Positions 1-9,206 of a stretch of DNA of 32,202 nt are shown here, piece after piece (the stretch's first letter is position 1; each line of letters opens with the position of its first letter). The DNA comes from Chara braunii (taxonomy: Eukaryota > Streptophyta > Charophyceae > Charales > Characeae): NCBI GenBank assembly GCA_003427395.1, contig BFEA01000109.1:2030294-2062495 (forward strand), given 5' to 3'. A model generated the notes under the pieces. It was not told where the DNA came from, did no database searches, and worked only from the letters and a program-made list of their open reading frames with translations. The position numbers and the translations under genes were made by a program.

Positions 1-146
1 CCTACCACACTGTGCGACGTTAGACGACCACTCCCCCCCGCGTAAAAAACCTCGGGGGTACCGGTAGCGGCGTTTCACGACGGGTACCGGTAGTACAGAA
101 CGGAAAACCGGACGGACCTTGAAGATTGAATTTGTGAAAAAACAAC

Positions 147-745
147 GAATCGGCGCGGCACTTATTTCACGGTCAAAATGATTTTATTTTATTTTTTCTG
201 ATATTTTTTCTCGAAAGATCACGACTCAATCTTTGGAAAAACAAATTTTCAGGCGATTTGATGAATTCTTCTGAGCTATAAAAATCGCCGAAGTTACCAC
301 TTGCAAATGGCGGGATTGGACCGGGCGGGCCACGAAAATTGACTTCGCGAAAAAAAAAACGAATTGGCGCGGCGCTTATTTCACGGTCAAAATAATTTTT
401 TAAATTTTTTCTGATATTTTTATTTGAAAGATCACCACTTAATCTACGGATCCACAAATTTTTAGGCGATTTGATGAATTCTTCTGAGCTACAAAAATCT
501 CCAAAGTTATCGCTTGCAAATGGCGGGATTGGACCGGGCGGGCCACGAAAATTGACTTCGAGAAAAAAACGAATCGGCGCGGCGCTTATTTCACGGTACA
601 AATGATTTTTTTTATTTTTTCTGATATGTTTCCTTGAAATATCACGACCTAACCTACGAACCCTCAAATTTTCAGACGATTTGATGAAATCTTTTGAGCT
701 ACAAAAATCGTCAAAGTTACCGCTTGCAAATGGCGGGATTGGACC
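147..745. repeat. Satellite-like tandem repeat, ~212-bp unit, about 2.8 copies
   Basis: Three units begin with a GAATYGGCGCGGC motif at 147, 361 and 571, giving periods of 214 and 210 bp. Each unit then has CTTATTTCACGG, a T-rich stretch, GGCGATTTGATGAA (GACGATTTGATGAA in the third), and the GC-rich block GGCGGGATTGGACC. The third unit ends near 745 and the sequence then diverges. The 164-aa minus-strand reading frame across this region is a by-product of the near-multiple-of-three period and shows the same peptide block repeated. I do not treat it as a gene. Confidence 0.9.
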
Positions 746-1035
746 CGCCGGTGACGAACGGTCGCCGCCCCTCCTTAGAACCCGGTCCTAACTCACAGGG
801 ACTGCGGGTTTTTGGCAGCTGGGGGACAGGTGGTCTTAGCTTTCAACACACAGGCACATCCTGACGTGCCAGCAGCCTGATGCGGATACAGTTCGAAAGA
901 AAGCAGTCCCCTAAAACATACAGGGACCCAGTCCGCCTCAATGGTTATCTCAATGAGCAATTCAGTATTTCAAAATGTGTACGTGGGTTCAAACCTTAAC
1001 CCGACCACTGCAACCGAACTTCGAATACTTACGAA
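746..1035. other. Unassigned sequence
   Basis: Mixed-composition DNA between the ~212-bp tandem repeat and the G-rich tract. I recognise no gene, RNA or element here. Confidence 0.5.
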
Positions 1036-1193
1036 TATATATATATATATAGTGTGTGTGGGCGGGCGGGCGGGCGGGCGGGGGGGAGGGCGTGTGTGGG
1101 TGGATGGGTGGGTGTGTGTGGGTGCGGGCGGGCGGGCGTGAGTGGGTGGGTGAGTGTGTGGGTGCGGGTGGGCGAGCGGGGGTGGGTGGGGGC
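1036..1193 (+). repeat. TA run followed by G-rich GGGY/GTGGGT low-complexity tract
   Basis: A short (TA)n run at about 1036-1052 leads into ~135 bp made almost only of G with T, C and A spacers: GGGCGGGCGGGCGGGCGGG, then GTGGGTGGATGGGTGGGTG and similar. Many runs of three or more G lie 1-4 bases apart, so the plus strand can form several G-quadruplexes. Overlapping open frames in all three phases are low-complexity artefacts. Confidence 0.9.
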
Positions 1194-1204
1194 TGTCTTT
1201 TCTT

Positions 1205-1660
1205 TTTCGTTTCCGCCGCGCAGAGAAGACAAAAAGAAATGAAAAAAGGAAAAGAAAGCGACGTGGAAAAGCGAGCAAAAAACAAAAGAAAAGAAAACAA
1301 AAAGAAATGAAAAAAGGAAAAGAAAACGACGCGGAAAAGCGAGCAAAAAAGAAAACAAAAAGAAATGAAAAAAGGAAAAGAAAAGCAAGCAAAAAGGAAA
1401 AGAAAACGACGTCGCGAGCGACCAAAAAACAAAAGAGAAAAGGAGAAAACGACGCGGCGAGCGACCAAAAAACAAAAGAGAAAAGTAAAAAACGATGCGT
1501 CGAGCGACCAAAAAACGAAAGAGAAAAGGAAAAAAAAGAGAAACGACGCGGCAAACGCGCAAACAAAAGCGAGCGAAACAAAAAGAAAAAAGGAAAACAA
1601 AAGCAAGCGAAACAAAAAGAAAAGAAAAGCAACTGAAAGCCAAAGGAAAAAGGAAAACTC
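1205..1660. repeat. A-rich degenerate minisatellite
   Basis: The plus strand is nearly all A and G with regularly spaced CG-rich islands (GACGCGG, GCGAGCGACC). GACG-type islands start at 1260, 1328, 1408, 1451, 1494 and 1545, so the spacing is 68 and 80 bp at first and then about 43-51 bp. Units differ in the number of AAAAAGAAATGAAAAAAGG modules. The long lysine/arginine-rich plus frames and Phe/Leu/Ser-rich minus frames come from composition alone. Confidence 0.85.
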
Positions 1661-1897
1661 TATCCGACGGCGGACGCTCCGAGATATTCCCTCCTATCGA
1701 CGCCCGCCGCCGCGCGGCCATGTGGGCGCGCTCTTTCGATCTCTGGCGCGCTGTGAACAATTCGGTACGCGTACCGCTCTGCACACCGCCGCGCCCTCGA
1801 TCGCCCTTATCCATCGGGCCGAATCAAAAGTTCGGCCCGATTTCGGCGCGCAGCGGAACACGACCTCCCCCCGCGGGCCCACCACGCTTAAGGGGTA

Positions 1898-1898
<1 letters not shown>
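1661..1898. other. GC-rich unassigned stretch with a perfect 11-bp hairpin
   Basis: GC-rich DNA between low-complexity blocks. It contains a perfect inverted repeat at 1813-1823 / 1831-1841 (ATCGGGCCGAA, 7-base loop TCAAAAG, then the complement). No T-run follows that would make it a Pol III or bacterial-type terminator. No gene recognised. Confidence 0.6.
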
Positions 1899-1942
<44 letters not shown>

Positions 1943-1949
1943 ATATATA
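1899..1949. repeat. (TA)n microsatellite
   Basis: About 50 bp of alternating TA with a single TT interruption near 1931. Confidence 0.95.
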
Positions 1950-2286
1950 CCTATGTTTGAGTGTCCGCGTGGCTTAAAGAGCTCACGCTTAGGGGTCTGA
2001 TTCGGGCAGAGGTTGAGAGAGGAAGGGAAACTCCCTCCCTTTACTGTTGTTTGTTTCTTGAAAATTTCTTAGGTCGGACGTTGGTCATGGGCCTGGATTC
2101 GACGTCCTTTTCCAGAACATCCCAGGTCCTAGACTCCGCGTGGAAGGGATCACCCCCTGCGCAAAGCCTATTTGCCCTACCCACTCGGGCACTCGGCCTA
2201 AGGGCCGAAGGTGCCGCGGAGGTCAAACGACTATTCCTTCAGCCGTGCAATATCATGAAGGGCTCGACCCTCACGATACTTCCAGA
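1950..2286. other. Unassigned sequence upstream of terminal repeat copy 1
   Basis: No recognisable gene. Weak resemblance to 24815-25064 (shared GGACGTTGG and a preceding T-rich run) suggests that the dispersed element represented at 2287-3001 may begin here, but the alignment by eye is poor. Confidence 0.35.
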
Positions 2287-3001
2287 TTGACACTTGAGTG
2301 TCATAAGCGGTACTCGGATCCATGAGGGACCGCTTGGTTATGGGCAGTACATAGTACGCCATTGTTGCGACTGCTTGAATATTCATGCATTGCTAGTCGA
2401 TATGGGAAGACCCTGCATCCGCGCGATTTTATACTAAGTCTTGAGCGCGTCGCCTTTCCGATTCCCGCGTCGGAAGGTTATGAGACAGATACAAAAGGGA
2501 CTAGGAATGTTGTTGCGTTGTTTGTTTTGTGTCGTTCTGTATGTGTGAGTATTGTGGTGTAACACGTGGTAAGTGAGATGCGTTCTACTTGACCGACGAC
2601 GAATCGCGCTTGGGACTTCAGCCCCCAGTGCGCCGGTTCGCGTGCGAGTTTGAAAAAGGTGTGAGACCACGCGTAACCCGTATGCTACAGCGAACAAGAA
2701 ACGCCCTCGACTGGTCCACCTCTGCGATTGCCGCTTATAAGCTTTCGTATTGTGGATTAGTAGCTCGGCGGGGATACACCCACCGAAGGGAGGTGACAAC
2801 TCTCGTAACGTGGAGGTAAGTTGTACCTCACGTTGACCCTATCCTGTCGTAGGGGCTCGCGAGAGGTATGGATGGTGCACTCGGCCGGAGTGGCCTGCAG
2901 AAGCTCCATGTGTATCGTGACGAGGATTAGACCAACTTCTGCGTGATGCAGCCGGGAGGGTCCCGCCCTGTGCAGTGCGGGACCGATGCGCTTGACAACG
3001 T
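2287..3001 (+). repeat. Dispersed terminal repeat, copy 1 (LTR-like end of an unclassified element)
   Basis: This aligns along almost its whole length with 25065-25804. Shared landmarks in order are GACACTTGAGTGTC, CATAGTACGCCAT, TTTTATACTAAGTC, GGGACTTCAGCCCCC, AACGCCCTCG, TGGTCCACCTCTGCGATTGC, GGTGGAGGTAAGT-like sequence, GCAGCCGGGAGGGTCCCGCC, and the end GATGCGCTTGACA. The TATA-like stretch at 2427 and the consensus splice-donor sequence AGGTAAGT at 2814-2821 are in the same relative places in both copies, as expected of a transcribed LTR or element end. A 76-aa open frame (2589-2819) is partly shared by the second copy, but substitutions fall at all codon positions, so I do not call it a gene. 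Copy 1 may be the right end of an element whose left part lies outside the window. Confidence 0.75.
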
Positions 3002-3429
3002 CTCCAAAATGTACATGTTAAAAAAAGACTTGTTGCGAAGTATCCCAATAGGCACCCGTAATTTTCGAAATTTAGAAAACCTTGAAGAAAAAAAAAAAGA
3101 TTTTCAGCACACTCAATAAGGCGTGTGTAAATCCTATGTAAAAATACAACAGGTGAAAAAAAAATTGCAGAAAACGGAAGAACCAGAACAATCGACATGT
3201 CTTGATCCGTCAAGACTCATCAACGACAAGCCTAGCGCGCAGCGGTGGACAATCGTAAAAAAAATTATTGGGCCATGTCAACCGAGCCACCCTGAACGTC
3301 GTCATTACCATCCGTTAAAAATGCAATCTACACCAGGTATAGGAATTGGAACTATATAAGATCGACCATGGTTACCAAAGAAGAAGCATCTCAAAAAAAA
3401 GGAAAGGGTTCAGGAACTCGTCCATGCAC
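3002..3429. other. Unassigned A-rich sequence
   Basis: A-rich DNA with several A8-A11 runs between terminal repeat copy 1 and the Penelope-like element. Short open frames only, with no recognisable motif. Confidence 0.5.
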
Positions 3430-3892
3430 TTTAACGGACCAGGGACTTTTCCAGATCTAGCGTTTGGTTTAGCGGACTAGGGACTTCGCAGATTGAACTA
3501 GGCCTGTTTGGGGTTGAAGTGTTGACTGTGGGGTTTAGCGGTAGGTAAGGGACACGGCTAGGCAGACCCGGTTGGGCCTCTGGACCTGGTAAGGCGGGAA
3601 CAGTCTGGCCGAACCGAGGATATCGGTTGCTTTAATTTTTCGGGGGTTGTCATCATAAATACTGGCGTTTTGTCGGTACGACTCCCTTTTGATGCCTTCG
3701 GGCGTCAAAGTGAGTCAACTTTGCGTGACTCATTTGGTCTCAGGAGTGTTCGGCGGTTCTTGGGTGTGTGGTATGTTGGCGGTGAATTTTTACAGCTATG
3801 GCTGTGATTACTATGGTTCCTCACGTGCTTCGATGTGTACATCTTTTGGTGTATGCATTTGATGTATGAGTGCGAACTTGCGTGTCTTTTTT
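3430..3892 (+). repeat. Pseudo-LTR, left copy
   Basis: Direct repeat of 8236-8709 at high identity: CGGACCAGGGACTT at the start, GCGGTAGGTAAGGGACACGG in the middle, ATGTATGAGTGCGAACTT and CGTGTCTTTTTT at the end. Compared with the right copy it lacks about 12 bp near 3784. After CGTGTCTTTTTT it continues directly with GTTGCTTG, which in the right copy is found only about 60 bp further on. Confidence 0.92.
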
Positions 3893-4030
3893 GTTGCTTG
3901 CATCCAGCGTCGTAATCTGCTAGGAGATTAGACCTAGAGGGGGTGGCGGCGAATGTGTTACGAAGAGAGTTACGAAGTGAGTTGGAGTGAGAAGTGGGCG
4001 TCTAAACTAAGTCTGTGAGTGGTGGACACG

Positions 4031-5254
4031 ATGAGTAACGAAAGCGGGATGGGTGGTACAGGCGGTCCTATTAACTCCGGAGGTTCCTGACGATCGGGAC
4101 GGGGCCGGGGCAGCCATAGACCACCTAGTCGTAGCGAGAACAGGATGGTTGGGCGTACCTGCTACGAGTGTGGTGAGCCGGATCACTTCGCCAGTGTCTG
4201 CAAAGAGTATTGGGAGGCCAAGGATCGGGGGGTTCCGTTTGTACCTCCTCCACTACCAGCGTACGTAAGAACGGGTCGGACTATGTTTGGTAGTGGAAGC
4301 GAACGCCGGAGTCACTCGGCGGACAACTACGTGATGAGAAGAGAAGACGAGGAGACAAATGCGATGATGAGTTATTTTCAAGAGAAGGCTCTGATTTGGA
4401 AACGGGAGAAGGAGAATTTGGCAAAGGAAGAAAAGAAGCGAAAACAAGAAGCGTTGCGACTAGAGGCGGAGAAGAAGAAACATGAAGAAATTGCAGAGCG
4501 GAAGTGAGTTGAAGACGAACGAGACGCAAGGCTACTACGTATCATCTGTTCGGAAATCTGAGTTGAAAGTGACACCGAGAATGAACGCGCTCCACGACGA
4601 ATCAAGAAATTGGTGAGACGAAACGAGAGGGGTGAGACGTTGGAAGAAGAGAAGGAAAGGTTATGACGAACGATCGCCCTTCACCAGGGGGAGGAAGTTG
4701 TTGAGGACGAAAAACTCATACTGCTACGAAGACGAGCGGCAGGATTGGTAATTAGTCACAAGAGGAAGCGAGAGAAGGAGGTAGTGATTGGTGACAGTCC
4801 ACCAATGATCATGCCTACCAAAGGACAACGGACGGAACTGGGAACGATGGCGAAGTTACGGATCGAGGAGATACGTGAAACGGGGAAGGTGGCAACATCA
4901 TCCTCCCCAATACCTGAGCCGTCGGGGAAGATTGCCTTGTCCCTCAAACATATCTCGGTTGGGACTGGCCCGGGTGCAAGGGAGAAGTACGAAGCTGACT
5001 GTCGGGAACTCTACGAAGCTCTGACAGTGGAAGAACTGAAAGAGGCATGCAAGACAGAACGAATTAACTATGGTAAGCGCGAAGCTGCGATCAAACGTCT
5101 AGTCCTACGCAGGGTTGTCAAAGCATATGATCCGATTAACGTACCACTACCTGCAACCCCGGTGGTCAGGAGGATGACGAGAGCGTCGAAGGTCAGTGAA
5201 GCAGAAGAGGATGACAAAGAGTCAGAGTGAGATGGGGGACCTCGTGATCTATGA
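4031..5254 (+). pseudogene. PLE polyprotein, N-terminal part: CCHC zinc knuckle, charged helix, SAP-like motif
   Basis: The frame opens at the ATG at 4031 and stays in one phase. A Gly/Arg/Ser-rich segment is followed by a perfect CCHC knuckle, CYECGEPDHFASVC (4160-4201, C-X2-C-X4-H-X4-C), probably for nucleic-acid binding. Then comes a long Lys/Glu/Arg-rich stretch, likely helical or coiled coil (4370-4740). At 5021-5110 there is a SAP-like DNA-binding motif (LTVEELKEACKTERINYGKR, then an AAIKRL helix). In-frame stops are all TGA: 4088, 4505, 4559, 4664, 5228 and 5252. They sit where a charged residue would fit, suggesting CGA-to-TGA decay. The downstream ATG at 4145 gives an open stretch of 120 codons, but the Arg-rich segment before it makes 4031 the likelier original start. 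The extra knuckle and SAP-like parts are not ones I can place in a named PLE subfamily. Confidence 0.8.
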
Positions 5255-5896
5255 AGTCATATTGAAGAAGTGGCCGAGCTGCGACTGTTACATGGAGGCC
5301 GTGGTAAGAGAGAAGAGGGTTGTATGCGTGCGTTGTTTTTGGCATTGGTTCTTGAAGGCGAGATAACTTGGTGTGAGAAATTTCTTGAGTATTGGAGGGA
5401 GGCGGCGAAAAGTGGGAAGTTAGATCTGATTTCTCCAAAAGGTTGTGTGTATGTTATCGTATCGCCATGGTATAAACAGTGCTATGTTGGGATGACCGAA
5501 CGGGACCTAGTATCGAGATGGAATGAACATGTGAGTTGTGCAAGACAGGGAGATAGGAAGAGAGGAAGGAACCTGTACAATTGGTTAGGGAAGGTAGGCG
5601 CCCTCGCGTATGTAGCTATCCCACTATGCTTTAGTAATGATAGGAGGGAGTTGGAAGCCATTGAGCGGACACTCATCCGGACATGGTCACCATCATTGAA
5701 CTCGAAAGGAGCCGGGAAAGGGAACGGAAGGAGACGGAGGAGAGGGAAGAGGGAACGGAGGAAGAAGGTCAAAGGTAATGACGAGCGCACTAACTCGTCA
5801 ACATCGAGAATCCTAGAGCTCTGTGAAGAAGGGGATGAGCCGACGGTCAGGGTTGTGGATCTACTGAGAAAACTCAGTCGGGAGAAACCGAAATAG
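5255..5896 (+). pseudogene. PLE polyprotein, GIY-YIG endonuclease segment
   Basis: Same reading phase as the segment before it. The nuclease fold signature is visible in order: KGCVYVIVSP for the GIY strand (about 5440-5469), CYVGMTERDL for the YIG strand (about 5480-5509), the catalytic arginine in SRWNEHV (about 5510-5530), the metal-binding glutamate in AIERTLIRTW (about 5660-5690) and the closing SPSLNSKG. In these elements the nuclease nicks the target to prime reverse transcription. The CCHH zinc motif of canonical PLE nucleases is not apparent, as reported for Chlamys elements. A basic linker (GRRRRRGKRERRKK) follows, then a TAG stop at 5894. The longest open stretch starts in frame at 5270, but it is part of the longer polyprotein. 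Confidence 0.88.
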
Positions 5897-7243
5897 GACG
5901 TGCGGATTAGCTATAACGGTGGTACAGCGTGGGTCGACGAATGGCGGGTCGTGAGACGTTTATTCGGCGAATCGTGAGTGATCGTTGGTAAACAGACTAG
6001 ACCCCTTCGAAAGTGTAAGTCACTGTTCGAGACGGAAGGTTGGGTGACCGTACAGAACGTTATCGAAGCATCGCCTGGAACGATACGATTGAAGCAGGAG
6101 CTGATTGGTATGTTTAGGGATAAAAGAAAGAAGAAGATTCTGCTGAGTAAGTCGAAGAGCGAGTTGGTTAGATACTATGGGGTTGCGAAGTTGTTCTCAG
6201 AGAAGCGTAACTGTACGAAGGTGAGGAGAATGGTCTCCGATGTCTTCAGGACGAAATTTCAGATGAATGTACACAAGAGGGTCGTAGTGAAGGTCAAATA
6301 TGACGAGAGGATTAAAAAAAGTGAGGTTGTAAGGGTAGTAAGAAGTGGTATAGGGAGATTGCATCTCCATCGATCAGTTCTGAAGATGGTTCGAAGACGA
6401 TCCCGCGTCGTATGGACGAGAGGTCCTAACGTCGGGGATTTGATCCATAATCACCTTTGCTTCGCGGCGAATGGAGTCTCTGTGTGCAATTGCATCAGCA
6501 TGTCCTTTCCCAAGGTGGGGGGACACGTCCATTTTCGGATTGGCGACTGGGAGGGCTGTCCGAATATAGCGCGTAATGCCAAGAACATACCGAGTGACTA
6601 TGGGACTCGTTTGTGTGAACGACTGTCGAAGGAGGTCACGGAAGGGTTCTCCGACCTTAGTTGGATGGGTGAGGGTGTGGGAAAGGTGGAATTCACAATC
6701 AGAGAAATGGAGAAATGTATTGTGACCAAGGGGAAGGAAAAGGGCAGCGATTTGATGGAGATCAACAATGTGAAGAAAGAACTGCAGGGCTTGGTTTGTG
6801 GCCCCCTTGACAGAAACCCCGACAATACTCTCGTGATGTGCCCAACAACATATCGAGAGGCGATGAAGACTACATTCATCGACAACGAAGGGTACACAGT
6901 TCGAAAAGAGAAGGAAGATGACATCTTGGAGGATGAACTATGTGTATACGTAGGGAAGGGCTTTGAACAGGTGGGAAAGTGGAAGAAGGATGGGAGGATG
7001 GGTAAAGCCTATGCGTTGCCAAAACACAAGGACACGTCTAAATATAGACCAATATGTCCAACGTACAGTGAACCGGGTAATAACGCATGCAAGAAGGTCT
7101 CGAGAGCCTTTAATATGATGTTGTTCTCATTGCCAGACAACAGGCATTTTAACTTGAAGTCCATCTGTGGGCTGCGAGATAGGCTGAAGGGGATTAACTG
7201 TAGAATGAGGAGTGTTGGAAGTGGCACACAGCTGCTTGCTTGA
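5897..7243 (+). pseudogene. PLE polyprotein, CxC linker and N-terminal half of reverse transcriptase
   Basis: It continues in the same phase past TAG 5894 and TGA 5975, and 5978-7243 is open for 421 codons. A basic region leads to NGVSVCNCISMSF, whose CNC (6485-6493) matches the CxC motif that links nuclease and RT in N-terminal EN+ PLEs. The RT begins around LDRNPDNTLVMCPTTY (about 6810-6860), the PLE counterpart of RT motif 1. KDTSKYRPICPTYSEPGNN (about 7030-7086) is finger-region sequence like the usual K..YRPI. The stretch between these blocks could hold the insertion-in-fingers domain known for the clade, which I cannot confirm by eye. It ends at TGA 7241. Confidence 0.85.
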
Positions 7244-8139
7244 TCATAGGATATTAAAGATATGTTAAGCAAGATGCCGCATGCGACGATCAACCGTGCT
7301 GTTGACTGGTGCATTTGGTGGTTTTAATCCAGGGGATACCGGGGAAAGTTTGTGAAGTGATAGGGAAAGGGTTGTATGCTGAGTAGATTGGAATGTATTG
7401 AGGGTTGCTAGTTTATTAGCTTCGGCGTCATTCCGGAATTCGTCCATTTTGAACTTGAATTTTGTTTTATGATTGCGGGTGGCACCATCTTGCAGCAGAC
7501 GGTGGGGATCCCCATGGAAAAGTCTACGAGCCCACCGCTTACCACGAGCCCACCGCTTGCCTGTCTGATGTGCACCAAAGCAGAATGGGATCTGTTGATT
7601 TCATTAGGGAACGGAGACGGTTTCTCGAAGGTTTGAGGTATGTTGATGATGCGTCAGTATTTGTTGCTTTCGATCCACAACGTTCGGAAACAAGGGAACG
7701 TGCTGAGAGGATTCTCGATTGTTTTGAAAGGTGTTATGACGAGGCATTGACACTCAAGCGGACTGACGAGGACCAAGAGGCTTAGGATTTTTTGGGCTGT
7801 CGTCTGAGTGTGCATAAGCAATTTCCATTTCTGGGTTGTTGCCAAGCAATGAAAAACGACAAGGCCCTGAGTGAGGGCCAAACTCTGGTGTTTCGGACAT
7901 TTCAGGATTATGAATCCTGGACCAGCAAGAAAGCTAAGCTGGCTGTTATCACAAGTGCATTACATCGAATTCATCAAGACTCGATGGTCGGGTTGGAGTT
8001 GATGGAGACCTTACTTCTGCTGAAAATCGAGCTTCGCGGAAGGAGATACCCGGACCATTTTTTCCGTAGAGCATTACAAAATTTCGCAAGGGACAAGACC
8101 GATTTTTGGAAATTGGCAGCGCAGTTGCTAGCAGATTGA
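7244..8139 (+). pseudogene. PLE polyprotein, catalytic half of reverse transcriptase and thumb
   Basis: Motif A is readable after two stops (TGA 7241, TAG 7247) as DIKDMLSKMPHATI from 7250. Frame is lost between 7325 and 7490. Motif B is QQTVGIPMEKSTSPPL from 7493, where the usual MG pair reads ME. An 18-bp tandem duplication (7526-7543, 7544-7561) repeats part of it. After another frame change, motif C is GLRYVDDASVFVAFD with the catalytic YVDD at 7639-7650. A TAG at 7783 interrupts DFLGCRLSV (motif D/E region). 7792-8139 then carries a thumb-like SWTSKKAKLAVITS...RGRRYPDHFF segment and a natural-looking TGA at 8137. RYVDD is typical of PLE RTs. The gene is clearly dead. Confidence 0.85.
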
Positions 8140-8235
8140 CTGTCTAAGATTGGAGTGGATGAGTTGCTTTTGTGTTTGAATGTAGGTTTGATATGTTTGA
8201 TTGTATGTCAGGACAGGTTCTTTTCTGACTTCGGA
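8140..8235. other. Spacer between PLE stop codon and right pseudo-LTR
   Basis: Short T/G-rich 3' untranslated stretch of the element with nothing else recognised. Confidence 0.6.
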
Positions 8236-8709
8236 TTTAGCGGACCAGGGACTTTCCCAGATCTAGCGTTTGGTTTAGTGGACTAGGGACTTCGCAGATT
8301 GAACTAGGTCTGTTTGGGGTTGAAATATTGACTGTGGGGTTTAGCGGTAGGTAAGGGACACGGCTAGGCAGACCCAGTTGGGCCTCTGGACCTGGTAAGG
8401 CGGGAACAGTCTGGCCGAACCGAGGATATCGGTTGCTTTAGTTTTTCGGGGGCTGTCATCATAAATACTGACGTTTTGTCGGTACGACTCCCTTTTGATG
8501 CCTTTGGGCGTCAAAGTGACTCAACTTTGCGTGACTCATTTGGTCTGAGGAGTGTTCGACGGTTCTTGGGTGCGTAGTATGTTGGCGGTTGTGTTACGTG
8601 GAATTTTTACAGCTATGGCTGTGATTACTATGGTTCCTCACGTGCTTCGATGTGTACATCTTTTGGTGTCTGCATTTGATGTATGAGTGCGAACTTACGT
8701 GTCTTTTTT
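8236..8709 (+). repeat. Pseudo-LTR, right copy
   Basis: Direct repeat of 3430-3892. Differences are mostly single-base transitions, plus a short extra segment (GTTGTGTTACGTG around 8586-8600). Downstream of CGTGTCTTTTTT it continues with about 60 bp not present in the left copy. Confidence 0.92.
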
Positions 8710-9206
8710 GCTGGTGCGTCATATACAACTACTGCAGTCGTCTACTAGGCCGGGTAGTAGACGTTTCTCTTGTTGCTTGTATTGTTATTCTACTCATTAT
8801 TGGTTGTTTAACATCATTCTAGCCACAGTGGTTGTGACTCCATGAGAAACTGTCAGGCAACGTAACGCTCAATAGGGAGGCAGTCCCTTCTAGGGGAAAT
8901 ACTCCGTGCTACTAAAGATATGAAGTAGGCAATCCCTGTTCTTGGGTCCTTCTAATATATGTATCCCCCTCGATCAATATCCGACCAGCCCGGTGGGCTG
9001 GGCCCTATCTCCCCCCGATTGCATCCCACTATATTTTTTTAAGGCGTCAAAAAAATCTTTAGAAAAATAAAATAAAATATAAGTCAATCAAAAACCTTTT
9101 TTGAAGTTTTTTCTTTTTTTTGAAAACTAAATATAATTTAAAAAGTCAAAAACAGAAAAAAAAAAAGAAAAAAAAAATCAAGGGGAGACGATAATTGTAT
9201 TTTGAG
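8710..9206. other. Non-coding region with two hairpins, T/A-rich toward the end
   Basis: No gene. The perfect inverted repeat GTCTACTA ... TAGTAGAC at about 8738-8760 lies just past the right pseudo-LTR. A second one, CCAGCCC-GGT-GGGCTGG, is at 8985-9001. After 9030 the DNA is A/T-rich with long A and T runs and no motif. Confidence 0.65.

Larger units (their letters stand above)
3430..8709 (+). mobile_element. Penelope-like retroelement, N-terminal GIY-YIG (Chlamys-type), degenerate
   Basis: A 5.3-kb unit: direct repeat (3430-3892), one long decayed reading frame (4031-8139), direct repeat (8236-8709). The GIY-YIG nuclease lies before the reverse transcriptase and a CxC motif lies between them. 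This is the permuted order described for the Naiad/Chlamys clade; classical Penelope elements carry the nuclease at the C terminus. Flanking direct repeats match the pseudo-LTRs known for these elements. I found no hammerhead ribozyme core in the repeats by eye, which agrees with what is reported for the clade. Many in-frame stops and at least two frameshifts show that this copy is dead. Family placement is from motif order and recalled literature, not from a tree. Confidence 0.85.

Noticed and set aside
173-667. 164-codon minus-strand frame
   Set aside because: It lies in the ~212-bp tandem repeat and repeats the same peptide; no domain.
970-1898. Overlapping open frames of up to 261 codons on both strands
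   Set aside because: All are Phe/Leu/Ser, Pro/Thr/His, Gly/Val or Lys/Arg strings dictated by the G-rich and A-rich repeats; several phases are open at once.
2589-2819. Small frame partly shared by both terminal repeat copies as a possible conserved peptide
   Set aside because: Differences between copies fall at all codon positions and the reading frames differ at both ends; DNA-level conservation explains it.
8236-8780. Hammerhead ribozyme in the pseudo-LTR
   Set aside because: CTGAGGAG at about 8548 resembles part of the core, but no GAAA box or closing stems are nearby and the left copy reads CTCAGGAG; the clade is reported to lack it.
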